From: Betaproteobacteria bacterium
GTDB lineage: Bacteria > Pseudomonadota > Gammaproteobacteria > Burkholderiales > Burkholderiaceae_C
Direction of reading: 5' to 3'
Assembly (NCBI GenBank): GCA_016716535.1
Contig: JADJWD010000007.1
Span: 62,001 to 126,000, forward strand
Length of the DNA stretch: 64,000 bases
The notes under the pieces: generated by a model
Seen by the model: the letters and a program-made list of their open reading frames with translations, nothing else
Database searches by the model: none
What the model was told of the DNA's origin: nothing
Made by a program: the position numbers and the translations under genes
Shown here: positions 43,422 to 52,752 of the stretch, piece by piece
How the letters are laid out: each line of letters starts with the position of its first letter
Numbering within the stretch: position 1 is the stretch's first letter

Positions 43422-44494
43422 ATGCGACACATCACCTCCACCGACCCCTGGCACGTCCGCCTGCGCGAGGCGCTGTTCGGCTGGGTGCTCGATTCGCGCG
43501 GCCTCGGCCGCGATGCCTGGGTGCTGTTCGCGCTGACGGGCTGGGCGCTGGCGATGCCGCACTACGGCAGCGACTTCGCGGTCTCGCTGACGCTGACCTG
43601 CCTGATGTACGTGGCGCTGGCGACGAGCTGGACGCTGTTCTGCGGCAGCACGCGCTACCTGTCGCTGGCGACCTCGGCGTTCTTCGGCATCGGCGCCTAC
43701 ACCGGCGCGCTGCTGATCGACCAGTTCACCTGGGCCAGCGTCATCGGCCTCGGCGCCGCGGTCGCCGCGCTGGTGGCGGTGGTGATGGGCAGCGCCGTGC
43801 TGCACCTGCGCGGCACCTACTTCGCGGTGCTGACCTTCGGCATGACCGAGCTGATCCGCCACGCCGTCACCTACTGGGAAAAGCAGGTTACCGGCACCGT
43901 CGGCCGCGTGCTCACCGAGACGCCCGAGCGCGACACCGTCTACCTCACCGTGCTGGGTCTTGCGGTGCTGGCGGTGGCGGTGAGCATGATCGTGCGGCGA
44001 ACGCGCTTCGGGCTCGCGCTCGCGGGCATCGGCGCCGACGAGCAGCGCGCGATGACGCTCGGCGTGAACACACGCCTCGTCAAGATCGCCGGCTTCGCGC
44101 TGACCGCCGCGTTCGCGGGTGCCGTCGGCGCGGCGATGAGCGTGCGCTGGACCTACATCGACCCGGCCACCGTCTTCAACCCGTTCATCGGCTTCCAGAC
44201 GGTGTTGATCGCGCTGATCGGCGGCATCGCCACGTTGTGGGGGCCGCTGATCGCCGCAATCGTCTTCAGCGTGCTGGCCGAGACGCTGCGGCTGCAGGCG
44301 CCGCAGGCGTACCTGATGGCGCTGGGCCTGTTGCTGATCCTCTGCGTGCTCTACCTGCCGGGCGGCCTCGCGTCGCTGCGCTGGGCGAGCTTCATCGCCT
44401 GGCGCGACGACGTGCGCGGCTGGTGGCGCGAGCGCGAGGCGAAGGCCAAGCGCGCGGCGCGGCGCGAGCGCGAGGCGCGTTACGGGGTGGGTTC

Positions 44495-44498
<4 letters not shown>
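43422..44498 (+). CDS. livM: branched-chain amino acid-type ABC permease, LivM family
   Basis: A 358-residue inner-membrane permease. Typical regions are YLSLATSAFFGIGAYTGALL, HLRGTYFAVLTFGMTELIRH and TRLVKIAGFALTAAFAGAVGAAM. The N-terminal 30 residues are an extra soluble stretch. The C-terminal tail is highly charged (WWREREAKAKRAARREREARYG). The stop overlaps the GTG of the ATPase gene by 4 bases (GTGA). Confidence 0.93.
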
Positions 44499-45241
<743 letters not shown>

Positions 45242-45256
45242 GATGGCCCGACCGCG

Positions 45257-47509
45257 ATGAAGAACGACCTCGAATCCGCGCTCGACCGCCGCCTCGCGCA
45301 CCTGAAGGTCGTCGGCCTGGCCGCCGGCTACGGCCCGTTCCTCGTGCTGCGCGACATCCGCATCGAGGCGCGGCCGGGCCTGACGGTGATCCTCGGCCCC
45401 AACGGCGCCGGCAAGACGACGCTGCTGAAGGCGATCGCCGGACTCATTCCGCGCGCCACCGGCACGTTGTGGCTCGACGGCAAGATCGTCGACCCCGAAG
45501 CGAAGACAAGCGAGATCGTCGGGCAGGGCCTGACGCTCGTGCCCGAAGGCCGGCAGCTCTTCGGCCAGATGACGACGCGCGAGAACCTCGAGCTCGGCGG
45601 CTGGCTCGTCGGCAAGGAAGAACGTGCGCGCCGGCTCGACGAGGTGCTGGCGCTGTTCCCGAAGCTCGCCGAGCGCATCGGCCAGCGCGCCGGCACGATG
45701 AGCGGCGGCGAGCAGCAGATGGTGGCCGTCGGCCGCGCGCTGATGAGCCGGCCGCGCTTGTTGATGCTCGACGAGCCTTCGCTCGGCCTCGCGCCGAAGA
45801 TGGTCGACGAGTTGCTCGGCATGGCGCGGCGCATCGCCGACCAGGGCACCACCGTGCTGATGGTCGAGCAGAACGTGAACAAGGCGCTCGCGGTGGCCGA
45901 CCGCGGCTACGTGCTCGAGCGCGGCCGCATCGTCGCCAGCGGCGCGGCCACGCTGCTCGCGCGCAGCACCGTCATCCGCGAGGCCTACCTCGGCAAACAG
46001 GACGAACGAACATCCGCCAGCCGCGCCGCTGGCATTGCGACCAAGGAGTCACCCGTGTCCGATCTTTCGATGCTCATCAACGGCCTCGCGGTCAGCGCCG
46101 AGAAGGGCGCCACCTTCGACCGCCGCAACCCGCTGGACGGCAGCGTCGCGACGCGCGCGCCGGCCGCCAGCCCCGCCGACGCGATCGCGGCCTGCGACGC
46201 CGCGGCGGAGGCCTTCAAGACCTGGAAGGACACCGGCCCCAACGAGCGGCGCATGCTGCTCTTGAAAGCCGCCGATGCGCTGGAAGCGAAGACGCCGAAG
46301 TTCATCGAAGCGGTGCCCGCCGAGACCGGCGCCACCGGCATGTGGGCCGGCTTCAACGTGATGCTCGCCGCCGGCATGATCCGCGAGGCCGCGGCGCTGA
46401 CGACGCAGATCGGCGGCGAAGTGATCCCCTCGGACGTGCCCGGCTCGCTGGCGCTGGGCGTGCGGCAGCCGGCCGGCGTCGTGCTCGGCATCGCGCCGTG
46501 GAACGCGCCAATTATTCTTGGCGTTAGGGCGATTGCCACGCCGCTGGCCTGCGGCAACACGGTGATCCTGAAGGGCAGCGAGAACTGCCCGCGCACGCAT
46601 CAGCTCATCATCGAAGCGTTCCAGGACGCGGGCTTCCCCCCGGGCGTCGTCAACTACCTCACCAACGCACCGGCCGACGCGGGCGCGGTGGTCGAGGCGA
46701 TGGTCGCGCACCCGGCCGTGCGGCGCGTCAACTTCACCGGCAGCACGCGCGTGGGCAAGCTCATCGCGATGACCTGCGCGAAGTACCTGAAGCCGGTGCT
46801 GCTGGAATTGGGCGGCAAGGCGCCGCTCGTCGTGCTCGACGACGCCGACGTCGAGGCGGCGGTGAACGGCGCGATCTTCGGCGCGTTCGCCAACAGCGGC
46901 CAGATCTGCATGAGCACCGAGCGCATCATCGTCGACCGCAAGATCGCGGACGACTTCGTCGCGCAGTTCGTCAAGCGCGCGAAGGCGCTGCCGCTCGGCG
47001 ACCCGCGCAAGCCCGAGCCCTGCGTGCTGGGCAGCGTCATCGGCATGGGCACCGTCGAGCACTGCAACGCGCTCGTCGACGACGCCGTCGCCAAGGGCGC
47101 CAGGCTCGTCTGCGGCACGAAGGCCGAAGACACGCTGATGCCCGCGACCGTGCTGGACCACGTGACGCCGAAGATGCGCATCTACCACGAGGAGACCTTC
47201 GGCCCCGTGAAGTGCGTCGTGCGCGTCGACGGCGTCGACGAGGCGGTGAACTGCGCCAACGACAACGACTACGGCTTGTCGGCCGCGGTGTTCGGCCGCG
47301 ATACCGCCCGCGCGATCGCCGTGGCGCGGCGCATCGAATCCGGCATCTGCCACGTCAACGGCCCGACGGTGCACGACGAGGCGCAGATGCCCTTCGGCGG
47401 CGTCAAGGGCTCCGGGATGGGACGGTTCGGCGGGCGGGCCGGCATCAACGAGTTCACCGAACTCAGGTGGATCACGGTGCAGACGGGGGAGAGGCATTAC
47501 CCGTTCTGA
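45257..47509 (+). CDS. continuous reading frame: LivF ATPase joined to aldehyde dehydrogenase
   Basis: One open frame of 750 codons encodes a complete LivF ATPase (Walker A LGPNGAGKTTLLKAIAG, signature MSGGEQQMVAVGRAL, Walker B LLMLDEPSLGLAP, residues 1-250) and then a complete aldehyde dehydrogenase (from residue 267) with no stop between them. LivF would normally end after about 235-250 residues. Codon 251 is CGA (46007-46009), one transition from TGA, so loss of the LivF stop is the simplest explanation. A strong AAGGAG (46043-46048) and GTG (46055) still precede the dehydrogenase. The cell may make a fusion, a free dehydrogenase, or both. A sequencing error is also possible. Confidence 0.85.
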   Translation: MKNDLESALDRRLAHLKVVGLAAGYGPFLVLRDIRIEARPGLTVILGPNGAGKTTLLKAIAGLIPRATGTLWLDGKIVDPEAKTSEIVGQGLTLVPEGRQLFGQMTTRENLELGGWLVGKEERARRLDEVLALFPKLAERIGQRAGTMSGGEQQMVAVGRALMSRPRLLMLDEPSLGLAPKMVDELLGMARRIADQGTTVLMVEQNVNKALAVADRGYVLERGRIVASGAATLLARSTVIREAYLGKQDERTSASRAAGIATKESPVSDLSMLINGLAVSAEKGATFDRRNPLDGSVATRAPAASPADAIAACDAAAEAFKTWKDTGPNERRMLLLKAADALEAKTPKFIEAVPAETGATGMWAGFNVMLAAGMIREAAALTTQIGGEVIPSDVPGSLALGVRQPAGVVLGIAPWNAPIILGVRAIATPLACGNTVILKGSENCPRTHQLIIEAFQDAGFPPGVVNYLTNAPADAGAVVEAMVAHPAVRRVNFTGSTRVGKLIAMTCAKYLKPVLLELGGKAPLVVLDDADVEAAVNGAIFGAFANSGQICMSTERIIVDRKIADDFVAQFVKRAKALPLGDPRKPEPCVLGSVIGMGTVEHCNALVDDAVAKGARLVCGTKAEDTLMPATVLDHVTPKMRIYHEETFGPVKCVVRVDGVDEAVNCANDNDYGLSAAVFGRDTARAIAVARRIESGICHVNGPTVHDEAQMPFGGVKGSGMGRFGGRAGINEFTELRWITVQTGERHYPF
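46055..47509 (+). CDS. aldehyde dehydrogenase, vanillin dehydrogenase-like (own start inside the fused frame)
   Basis: A 484-residue NAD(P)-dependent aldehyde dehydrogenase starting at GTG 46055 (SDLSMLINGLAVSAEKG), 6 bases after AAGGAG. The catalytic cysteine is C285 in NSGQICMSTER and the general base E251 in LELGGKAP. The segments MWAGFNVMLAAGMIREAAALTTQIGGEVIPSDVPGS-like and IAPWNAPIILGVRAIA resemble vanillin and salicylaldehyde dehydrogenases. It would oxidise an aromatic aldehyde to the acid, which fits the feruloyl-CoA-synthase-like gene on the other side of the AraC regulator. Aliphatic aldehydes cannot be excluded. Confidence 0.85.
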   Translation: MSDLSMLINGLAVSAEKGATFDRRNPLDGSVATRAPAASPADAIAACDAAAEAFKTWKDTGPNERRMLLLKAADALEAKTPKFIEAVPAETGATGMWAGFNVMLAAGMIREAAALTTQIGGEVIPSDVPGSLALGVRQPAGVVLGIAPWNAPIILGVRAIATPLACGNTVILKGSENCPRTHQLIIEAFQDAGFPPGVVNYLTNAPADAGAVVEAMVAHPAVRRVNFTGSTRVGKLIAMTCAKYLKPVLLELGGKAPLVVLDDADVEAAVNGAIFGAFANSGQICMSTERIIVDRKIADDFVAQFVKRAKALPLGDPRKPEPCVLGSVIGMGTVEHCNALVDDAVAKGARLVCGTKAEDTLMPATVLDHVTPKMRIYHEETFGPVKCVVRVDGVDEAVNCANDNDYGLSAAVFGRDTARAIAVARRIESGICHVNGPTVHDEAQMPFGGVKGSGMGRFGGRAGINEFTELRWITVQTGERHYPF

Positions 47510-47571
47510 GGTTGCCCGGCGTCGATCGTTTCGCTCAGCGAGGGGCGCGGCCAGCGGAGTGCTTGCACTTC

Positions 47572-47580
47572 TGGTAGATT
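47572..47580 (+). promoter_or_regulatory. possible extended -10 promoter of the toxin-antitoxin pair
   Basis: TGGTAGATT fits an extended -10 (TGnTATAAT-like) 36 bases before the antitoxin start, and the region is less GC-rich than its surroundings. TTGCATGCA-type repeats overlap it and could bind the antitoxin. There is no clear -35. Confidence 0.3.
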
Positions 47581-47615
47581 GCATGCACTCAGATCGATTC
47601 AGCATTGTTGCCTCC

Positions 47616-47870
47616 ATGCCCTCCATCACCGTCCGGAACGTTCCCGACGAGGTGCATCGCGCGTTGCGCGTGCGCGCAGCGCGTCACGGCCGCAGCGCCG
47701 AGGCTGAGGTCCGCGCGATCCTCGAAAGCGCCGTCAAGCCTGAACGGCGGGTCCGCATGGGCGACGCGTTGGCGTCGTTGGGCCGCAAGGTCGGATTGAC
47801 CGACGAGGACATCGCCGCCCTCGAAAAGGTGCGCGACAGGAAGCCCGCCAAGCCGCTGAAGTTGGGATGA
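47616..47870 (+). CDS. FitA/VapB-type antitoxin
   Basis: An 84-residue protein with a ribbon-helix-helix DNA-binding start (MPSITVRNVPDEVHRALRVRAARHGRSAEAEVRAILESAV) typical of FitA-like antitoxins, followed by a basic C-terminal tail that would wrap the toxin. I start it at ATG 47616; the frame continues upstream without homology. The stop overlaps the toxin ATG by 4 bases (ATGA). It is expected to bind its own promoter together with the toxin. Confidence 0.88.
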   Translation: MPSITVRNVPDEVHRALRVRAARHGRSAEAEVRAILESAVKPERRVRMGDALASLGRKVGLTDEDIAALEKVRDRKPAKPLKLG

Positions 47871-48286
47871 TCGTCCTCGACACGAACGTCGTTTCGGAGG
47901 CGATGAGGCCGCAGCCGGACGTCACGGTCCTGGCATGGCTCAACGCTCAGGCCGCCGAGACGCTGTACCTCTCCAGTGTGACGCTCGCCGAGCTGCTGTT
48001 CGGCATCACCTCACTGCCGAGCGGCAAGCGCAAGACGACGCTGTCACGCGCGCTCGACGGCCTGCTCGAGTTGTTTCAAGGTCGCGTACTGCCCTTCGAC
48101 GCCGACGCTGCAGGTCACTATGCCGAGCTGGCCGTCGCGGCCAAGGCGAGCGGCCGTGGCTTCCCGACGCCGGACGGCTACATCGCAGCCATCGCCGCCT
48201 CGCGGGGATTTGCTGTCGCATCGCGGGACAAAGCGCCCTACGAGGCGGGCGGCCTGAACGTGATCGACCCCTGGCGGCGCGTGTGA
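47867..48286 (+). CDS. PIN-domain toxin, FitB/VapC family
   Basis: A 139-residue PIN-domain ribonuclease. Acidic active-site residues are in place: D5 in VLDTNVVSE, E42 in TLAELLFGI, D103 in FPTPDGYIAAIAA and D121 in ASRDKAPYE. The family cleaves tRNA or other RNA when free of its antitoxin. The overlap with the antitoxin gene and the length match FitAB pairs. All features of an active system are present, unlike the nearby hicAB remnant. Confidence 0.9.
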   Translation: MIVLDTNVVSEAMRPQPDVTVLAWLNAQAAETLYLSSVTLAELLFGITSLPSGKRKTTLSRALDGLLELFQGRVLPFDADAAGHYAELAVAAKASGRGFPTPDGYIAAIAASRGFAVASRDKAPYEAGGLNVIDPWRRV

Positions 48287-48344
48287 TTTCCGACCGCTCC
48301 AGCGAGAACTGCACCCCGTCCCGTCCGCGCACCCCCCATCCGCC

Positions 48345-49034
48345 ATGCCCCTGCTCGGCTCCGCCGCGATGCTGTTGTCGTTCGATGTCGCCCCCGAGGC
48401 GATTGCCGAGCACGACCGCTGGCACACGCACGAACATCTGCCCGAGCGGCTTTCGATTCCCGGCTTCCTGCGCGGCACGCGCTGGGTGGCCACCACCACC
48501 ACCACATCGCCGCGCTACATGGTGCTGTACGAAGTCGAGAGCCTGGCAACGCTGTCGTCCGAGGCCTATCTGCAGCGGCTGAACCAGCCGTCGTCATGGA
48601 CTTCGCGCGTCATGCCGCACTACCGCGGCATGCGGCGCGGCTTCTGTTCGGTGCTCGGCAGCGCCGGCTTCGGCAGCGGGCACGCATGTGCCCTGCTGCG
48701 CTTCACGGCCGCTGCGCGCGGCGCCGCGGCGGCGCCGCACCGCCGGCTGCTCGAGACCGTGCTGCCGGCGCTGCCGGCGCGCGCGGGGCTGGGCAGCGCG
48801 CATCTGCTCGAAGGCGCGGCGACGCCGGCGATGACGAACGAGCAGCGACTGCGCGGCATGGCCGACGGCGCGGTCGACTCGGCGCTTGTCATCACGGGCT
48901 ATGACGCTGGCGCCGTCGCCGACGCGGCGCAGGAACTCGCCACGTCGACGCTGGAGCGTGAGGGCGCGAGCAGCGTCACTCAGGCGCTGTATCGCCTCGA
49001 CTACTCGCTCGTCAGCACCGAGGTCGCGGCGTAG
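48345..49034 (+). CDS. hypothetical protein with two dimeric alpha-beta barrel-like halves
   Basis: A 229-residue protein. The first half (MLLSFDVAPEAIAEHDRWHTHEHLPERLSIPGFLRGTRWVA and YMVLYEVESLATLSSEAYLQRL) resembles EthD/Dabb-type ferredoxin-like domains with a histidine-rich HxHEH patch. The second half repeats a similar pattern less clearly (ALVITGYDAGAVADAA). Such proteins are often small ligand-binding or oxygenase-related proteins of unknown role. It starts 58 bases after the toxin gene. Confidence 0.65.
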   Translation: MPLLGSAAMLLSFDVAPEAIAEHDRWHTHEHLPERLSIPGFLRGTRWVATTTTTSPRYMVLYEVESLATLSSEAYLQRLNQPSSWTSRVMPHYRGMRRGFCSVLGSAGFGSGHACALLRFTAAARGAAAAPHRRLLETVLPALPARAGLGSAHLLEGAATPAMTNEQRLRGMADGAVDSALVITGYDAGAVADAAQELATSTLEREGASSVTQALYRLDYSLVSTEVAA

Positions 49035-49076
49035 TCGGCGCGGCCGGCGCGGCGCTTTGGACGTCCCCTCGCGACC

Positions 49077-49337
49077 ATGAACCTGCGTCGGCGCATCACG
49101 TTGCTGCTGCTGTGCCTGCTGGCCGGCGCGGCGATCGGCGCGGCCGGACAGTGGCTCACCGGCAGCGCGTGGGGTTATCTCGCCATCCCGGCGCTGATGG
49201 CCGCGGCCTGGCTCGTCGTGGCCGATCCCGAGCGCTGCCTACGCAGTGACGTACCGGTCGCACCGCCGCGCTCAGGCGACCACGACATCGCCGCGCCGTC
49301 CGAAGCACAGCCCCCGTCTGCGCAAATTCGGCATTAG
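49077..49337 (+). CDS. small membrane protein
   Basis: An 86-residue protein with two predicted membrane helices (ITLLLLCLLAGAAIGAAG and WGYLAIPALMAAAWLVV) and a hydrophilic C-terminal tail. No family is recognised. It starts at ATG, 42 bases after the preceding gene. Codon use and position support a real gene, but its short length leaves doubt. Confidence 0.55.
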   Translation: MNLRRRITLLLLCLLAGAAIGAAGQWLTGSAWGYLAIPALMAAAWLVVADPERCLRSDVPVAPPRSGDHDIAAPSEAQPPSAQIRH

Positions 49338-49387
49338 GCACGACAATGCGCGCCCCGCTGATTGGCCCGCCCGTTCACACTTCACCC

Positions 49388-49816
49388 ATGCCCGGCATCT
49401 GGAAGCAACCCCTCTCGGTCGAGGCGCTCACGCGCCGGCACGTGGACAGCGCCGCCGAGCGGCTGGGCATCGAGTTCCTCGAAGTCGGCGACGATTTCGT
49501 GCGCGCGCGCGTGCCGGTGGACAGCCGCACGAAGCAGCCGTACGGCATCCTGCACGGCGGCGTGTCGGTGCTGCTGGCCGAGACGCTCGGCTCGTGCGGC
49601 GCGGCGCACGCGTGCCCGCCCGGCCACCGGCCGGTGGGGCTGGACATCAACGCCAACCACATCCGCAGCGTCTCGAGCGGCTGGGTCACCGGCGTTGCGC
49701 GGCCGGTGCACATCGGCCGCTCGACGCAGGTGTGGCAGATCGACATGACCAACGAGGCCGGGCAGACGGTCTGCGTGTCGCGGCTGACGCTGGCGATCCT
49801 CGGCGCTGCGGGCTGA
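49388..49816 (+). CDS. hotdog-fold thioesterase, PaaI/EntH-like
   Basis: A 142-residue thioesterase with the active-site region YGILHGGVSVLLAETLGSCGAA (glutamate in LLAETLGS) and DINANHIRSVSSGWVTGVARPVHIGRSTQVW. It resembles MenI/EntH/YbdB-type enzymes that hydrolyse aromatic or short acyl thioesters. I chose ATG 49388 (MPGIWKQPLSVEALTRRHVD), because the longer frame starts in non-conserved sequence. Confidence 0.88.
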   Translation: MPGIWKQPLSVEALTRRHVDSAAERLGIEFLEVGDDFVRARVPVDSRTKQPYGILHGGVSVLLAETLGSCGAAHACPPGHRPVGLDINANHIRSVSSGWVTGVARPVHIGRSTQVWQIDMTNEAGQTVCVSRLTLAILGAAG

Positions 49817-49873
49817 GCGCCGTCTTCGGCGTCTGCGCTCGAACAGCACGCACGTACGCACGGCTGACCGACG

Positions 49874-50221
49874 ATGCTGCCCCGGCCTGCCCAGTCCGAC
49901 CGGCGCCGCCACGACCGGCACCCGTTTCGCACCGCGGCCGAGCTCGTCTGGCCCGGCGGGCAGGTGCTGCCGGCACGCACGATCGACCTCGGCGTTGGCG
50001 GCGCGGGCGTCGTCGTCGACCTGAACCTGCCGGTCGGCACGACGATGACGGTGCGCATGAACCTGCCGGCCCGCCCGAGCGGCCGCGCCGTGTTCGAGGC
50101 GCCGGCGACGATCGTCAACTGCACGCTCGCCGGAAGCGACGGCGGCTTCCGGCTCGGCTTGCAGTTCGGGTCGCTGTCGATCGCGGCGCAGGCGGCGTTG
50201 AAGGGCGCGCTGCCGGCGTAA
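49874..50221 (+). CDS. PilZ-domain protein
   Basis: A 115-residue single PilZ domain. The cyclic-di-GMP site is recognisable: the arginine motif RRRHDRHPFR at residues 10-19 and the D-x-G-x-x-G motif DLGVGGAGV around 39-47 (usual form D/NxSxxG, here with glycine for serine). It would act as a cyclic-di-GMP effector on motility or surface structures, but no target gene is adjacent. It is convergent with the next gene, 4 bases between stops. Confidence 0.82.
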   Translation: MLPRPAQSDRRRHDRHPFRTAAELVWPGGQVLPARTIDLGVGGAGVVVDLNLPVGTTMTVRMNLPARPSGRAVFEAPATIVNCTLAGSDGGFRLGLQFGSLSIAAQAALKGALPA

Positions 50222-50225
50222 GGCC

Positions 50226-50882
50226 TCAGAACGCCAGCCGCAGCCCGATCGCCGCTTCGGCCTGCGTCAGCGTGTCGGCGCGGATCGACACGGTGCAGCC
50301 GCCCGAGCAGAAGAAGGCGCCGTCGCTGCCGATCGCCACGACGTAGGCGCGCAGCTCGGCGCGCAGCGTCAGTGCCGGCGCCAGCGCCCAGGCGTGGCCG
50401 ACGCCGACGTTCAACGAAGCGCGCGTGCGCGAGCGTGTGCCGGGCAGGTTCGGCGTCAGCTGCGTGATGCCGAGGCCGCCGATGACGTAGGGCCCTGGAT
50501 TGGACGGCCCCTCGAAGTGGTTGACGCCACCCACGTGCAGGTGCGTCAGCCGAAGCGGCAGCTGCGACGCGGTGCCCGGCGCCGCCGCCGAGCCGAGCGC
50601 CAGTTGCGTGCGCTGGTGCGAGACGAGCACCTGGCCGTCGCGCCGCTCGTCGAGCGTCCACTCGAAGGCCAGCGAGCCGGCCGCGCCGCTGCGCAGCCGG
50701 AGGTCCTCACGCGCGCCGCTGGCCGACGAGAAGCCGCTGCCGGCACGCACGCCGCCCATCACGACCCAGCCGGTGTCCGCCAGCGCCGGCGGCACGGCGA
50801 GGCACGACAAGGCCAGCGCCGCAACGAAGCGCGCGCGGCTCGCGGCGTCGCCGGGTCGACGGCTGCGGGGAAGAGCAGGCAT
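50226..50882 (-). CDS. putative outer-membrane beta-barrel protein
   Basis: A 218-residue exported protein: signal peptide ending ALA-DTG (about residue 36), then repeated amphipathic strands and glycine/aromatic turns (WVVMGGVRAGSGF, AGSLAFEWTLDERRDGQVLV, RASLNVGVGHAWALAPALTLRAELRAYVVAIG) and a C-terminal strand ending LRLAF, with the terminal phenylalanine of outer-membrane proteins. A CSGGC pair lies in a loop near residue 190. It resembles small OmpW/OmpA-like barrels. It lies 35 bases after the TRAP permease gene on the same strand and may belong to that operon. Confidence 0.68.
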   Translation of the reverse strand: MPALPRSRRPGDAASRARFVAALALSCLAVPPALADTGWVVMGGVRAGSGFSSASGAREDLRLRSGAAGSLAFEWTLDERRDGQVLVSHQRTQLALGSAAAPGTASQLPLRLTHLHVGGVNHFEGPSNPGPYVIGGLGITQLTPNLPGTRSRTRASLNVGVGHAWALAPALTLRAELRAYVVAIGSDGAFFCSGGCTVSIRADTLTQAEAAIGLRLAF

Positions 50883-50917
50883 GGCCGGGCGATCCTACGG
50901 GACCACTCGACCGCTGC

Positions 50918-52240
50918 CTAGAACAACCACCTCACCAACCCCAGGCTCGCCACCGGAAACACCAGCAGCAGCACGACGCGCAGCGCGTCCCACGCGAGGA
51001 ACGGGAACACGCCGCGGTAGGTGTCGCCCATCGGCACGTCGCGCGCGAGGTTGTTGACGACGTAGACGTTCAGCCCCACCGGCGGCGCGATGAGGCCGAT
51101 GCCCACCGTCATCAGCACGAGGATGCCGAACCAGATCGCCTTCTCCTGCCCCTGCAGCCCCCACAGCTCCAGGCCCATGATGGCCGGGAACAGCACGGGG
51201 ATCGTCAGCAGCAGCATCGACAGCTCGTCCATCACGCAGCCGAGCGCGACGTAGAACAGCAGCACCGCCAGCACGATGACCAGCGGCGGCACCGCCAGCG
51301 CGCTGACCCAGCCGGCCAGCGCCGCCGGCATGCCGGTCAGCGCCAGGGTCGCGTTCATCATGTCGGCGCCGAGGAAGATCATGAACACCATCGCGCTCGT
51401 CTCGGCGGTGGCGGCGAGGCTCGAGCGCACCGCGGCCATCGTCAGCTCGCGCTGCGCAACACCGGCGATGCCGGTGGCGATGGCGCCGACGGCCGCACCT
51501 TCGGTCGGCGAGAACAAGCCGCCGTAGATGCCGCCGAAGACCAACGCGAAGATCGCGACGATCGGCCACACGCCCACCAGCGCGCGCAAGCGCTCGGGCC
51601 ACGCGACCGCCTCGCTCGGCGGCGCCAGCTGCGGGCGCGCGCGGCACACGAGGCCGAGCACGGCGATGTAGCCGAGCATCGCCAGCAGCCCGGGCACCAG
51701 CGCCGCGGCGAAGAGCTTGGCGATGTTCTGCTCGGTGAGGATGGCGTAGACGACCAGCGGCACCGAAGGCGGGATCAGGATGCCGAGCGTGCCGCCGGTG
51801 GCCAGCGTCGCGGTGGCCAGGCCGCCGGCGTAGCCGTGCTGCCGCATCTCGGGGTAGGCGACCTGCGTGATCGTCGCCGACGTCGCGACCGAACTGCCGC
51901 ACACCGCGCCGAAGGCACCGGCCGACAGGATGCTCGCCATGCCGAGCCCGCCGCGCACGTGCCCGACCCACGCCGCCGCGGCGCGGAAGAGCCGCCGGCT
52001 CAGGCCGCCCTGCGTCGCGAACTGCCCCATCAGCAGGAACAGCGGTATCACCGACAGCTCGTACACCGTGAGCCGCGCGACCGCGCTGCCCTTCAGCAGG
52101 TTCAACAGCGAAGCCCCGTCGGAGATGACGAGGTAGCCGATGGCGCCCGGGATGAACATCGCCGCGGCAATCGGCATGCGCAGCGCCATCAGCGCCAGCA
52201 TCGCCGCGAACATCGCCAGGCCGACGGTGGTGGGGCTCAC
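50918..52240 (-). CDS. TRAP transporter large permease, DctM family
   Basis: A 440-residue permease with about twelve hydrophobic segments. DctM-type regions include GAFGAVCGSSVATSATITQVAYPEM, TGGTLGILIPPSVPLVVYAILTEQNIAKLFAAALVPG and FIGILLTVGIGLIAPPVGLNVYVV-like (near residues 390-410). It drives solute uptake with a sodium or proton gradient together with the DctQ and DctP proteins. The GTG start overlaps the dctQ-like stop by 4 bases (GTGA). Confidence 0.93.
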   Translation of the reverse strand: MSPTTVGLAMFAAMLALMALRMPIAAAMFIPGAIGYLVISDGASLLNLLKGSAVARLTVYELSVIPLFLLMGQFATQGGLSRRLFRAAAAWVGHVRGGLGMASILSAGAFGAVCGSSVATSATITQVAYPEMRQHGYAGGLATATLATGGTLGILIPPSVPLVVYAILTEQNIAKLFAAALVPGLLAMLGYIAVLGLVCRARPQLAPPSEAVAWPERLRALVGVWPIVAIFALVFGGIYGGLFSPTEGAAVGAIATGIAGVAQRELTMAAVRSSLAATAETSAMVFMIFLGADMMNATLALTGMPAALAGWVSALAVPPLVIVLAVLLFYVALGCVMDELSMLLLTIPVLFPAIMGLELWGLQGQEKAIWFGILVLMTVGIGLIAPPVGLNVYVVNNLARDVPMGDTYRGVFPFLAWDALRVVLLLVFPVASLGLVRWLF

Positions 52241-52752
52241 GACGCTGCGGCCCCGATATGTTCCTGCGCGCTCTCGTCCTCAGGCGCGACAAACGCCTGC
52301 ACCAGCGCCACCAGCGCCGCCAGTGCCAGCCCCGGCGCCAGCGACGCGTAGGTCCACCACATCGGCAGGTCGAGGATCATCGACGCCTCGTGCGCCTCGT
52401 GCATCGCCACGGCCCCGGCGGCACTGCGCCAGGCGAGCAGCGCGCACATCAGCGCCAGGCCCAGCGCGCCGGCCGCGTCGAGCACGCGCCGCGTGCGCGC
52501 CGAGGTGCGCTGGGTGAAGAAGTCGACGATGATGTTGCCGCGCCGCGCCTGGCACCACGGCAGGCCGAGCGAGATGGCCAGCGCGATGCCGAACTGCACC
52601 AGTTCGACGTCGCCCGGAATCGGCCGCGTGAACGCGGCACGCGCGGCGACGCTGGTGACGACCATCACCGCCACCGCCAGCGCGACGGCCGCGCCGGCGA
52701 CGGCGAAGAGTTCCGCGAGGCGCGTCAGGCGTGCCAGCGCGCCGCGGGTCAC
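52237..52752 (-). CDS. TRAP transporter small permease, DctQ family
   Basis: A 171-residue protein with four membrane helices. The segment DVELVQFGIALAISLGLPWCQARRGNIIVDFFTQRTSARTRRVLDAAGAL is the DctQ hallmark (GNIxVD). It starts at GTG 52752, overlapping the dctP-like stop (GTGA). It links the binding protein to the large permease. The C-terminal 15 residues are acidic. Confidence 0.9.
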   Translation of the reverse strand: MTRGALARLTRLAELFAVAGAAVALAVAVMVVTSVAARAAFTRPIPGDVELVQFGIALAISLGLPWCQARRGNIIVDFFTQRTSARTRRVLDAAGALGLALMCALLAWRSAAGAVAMHEAHEASMILDLPMWWTYASLAPGLALAALVALVQAFVAPEDESAQEHIGAAAS

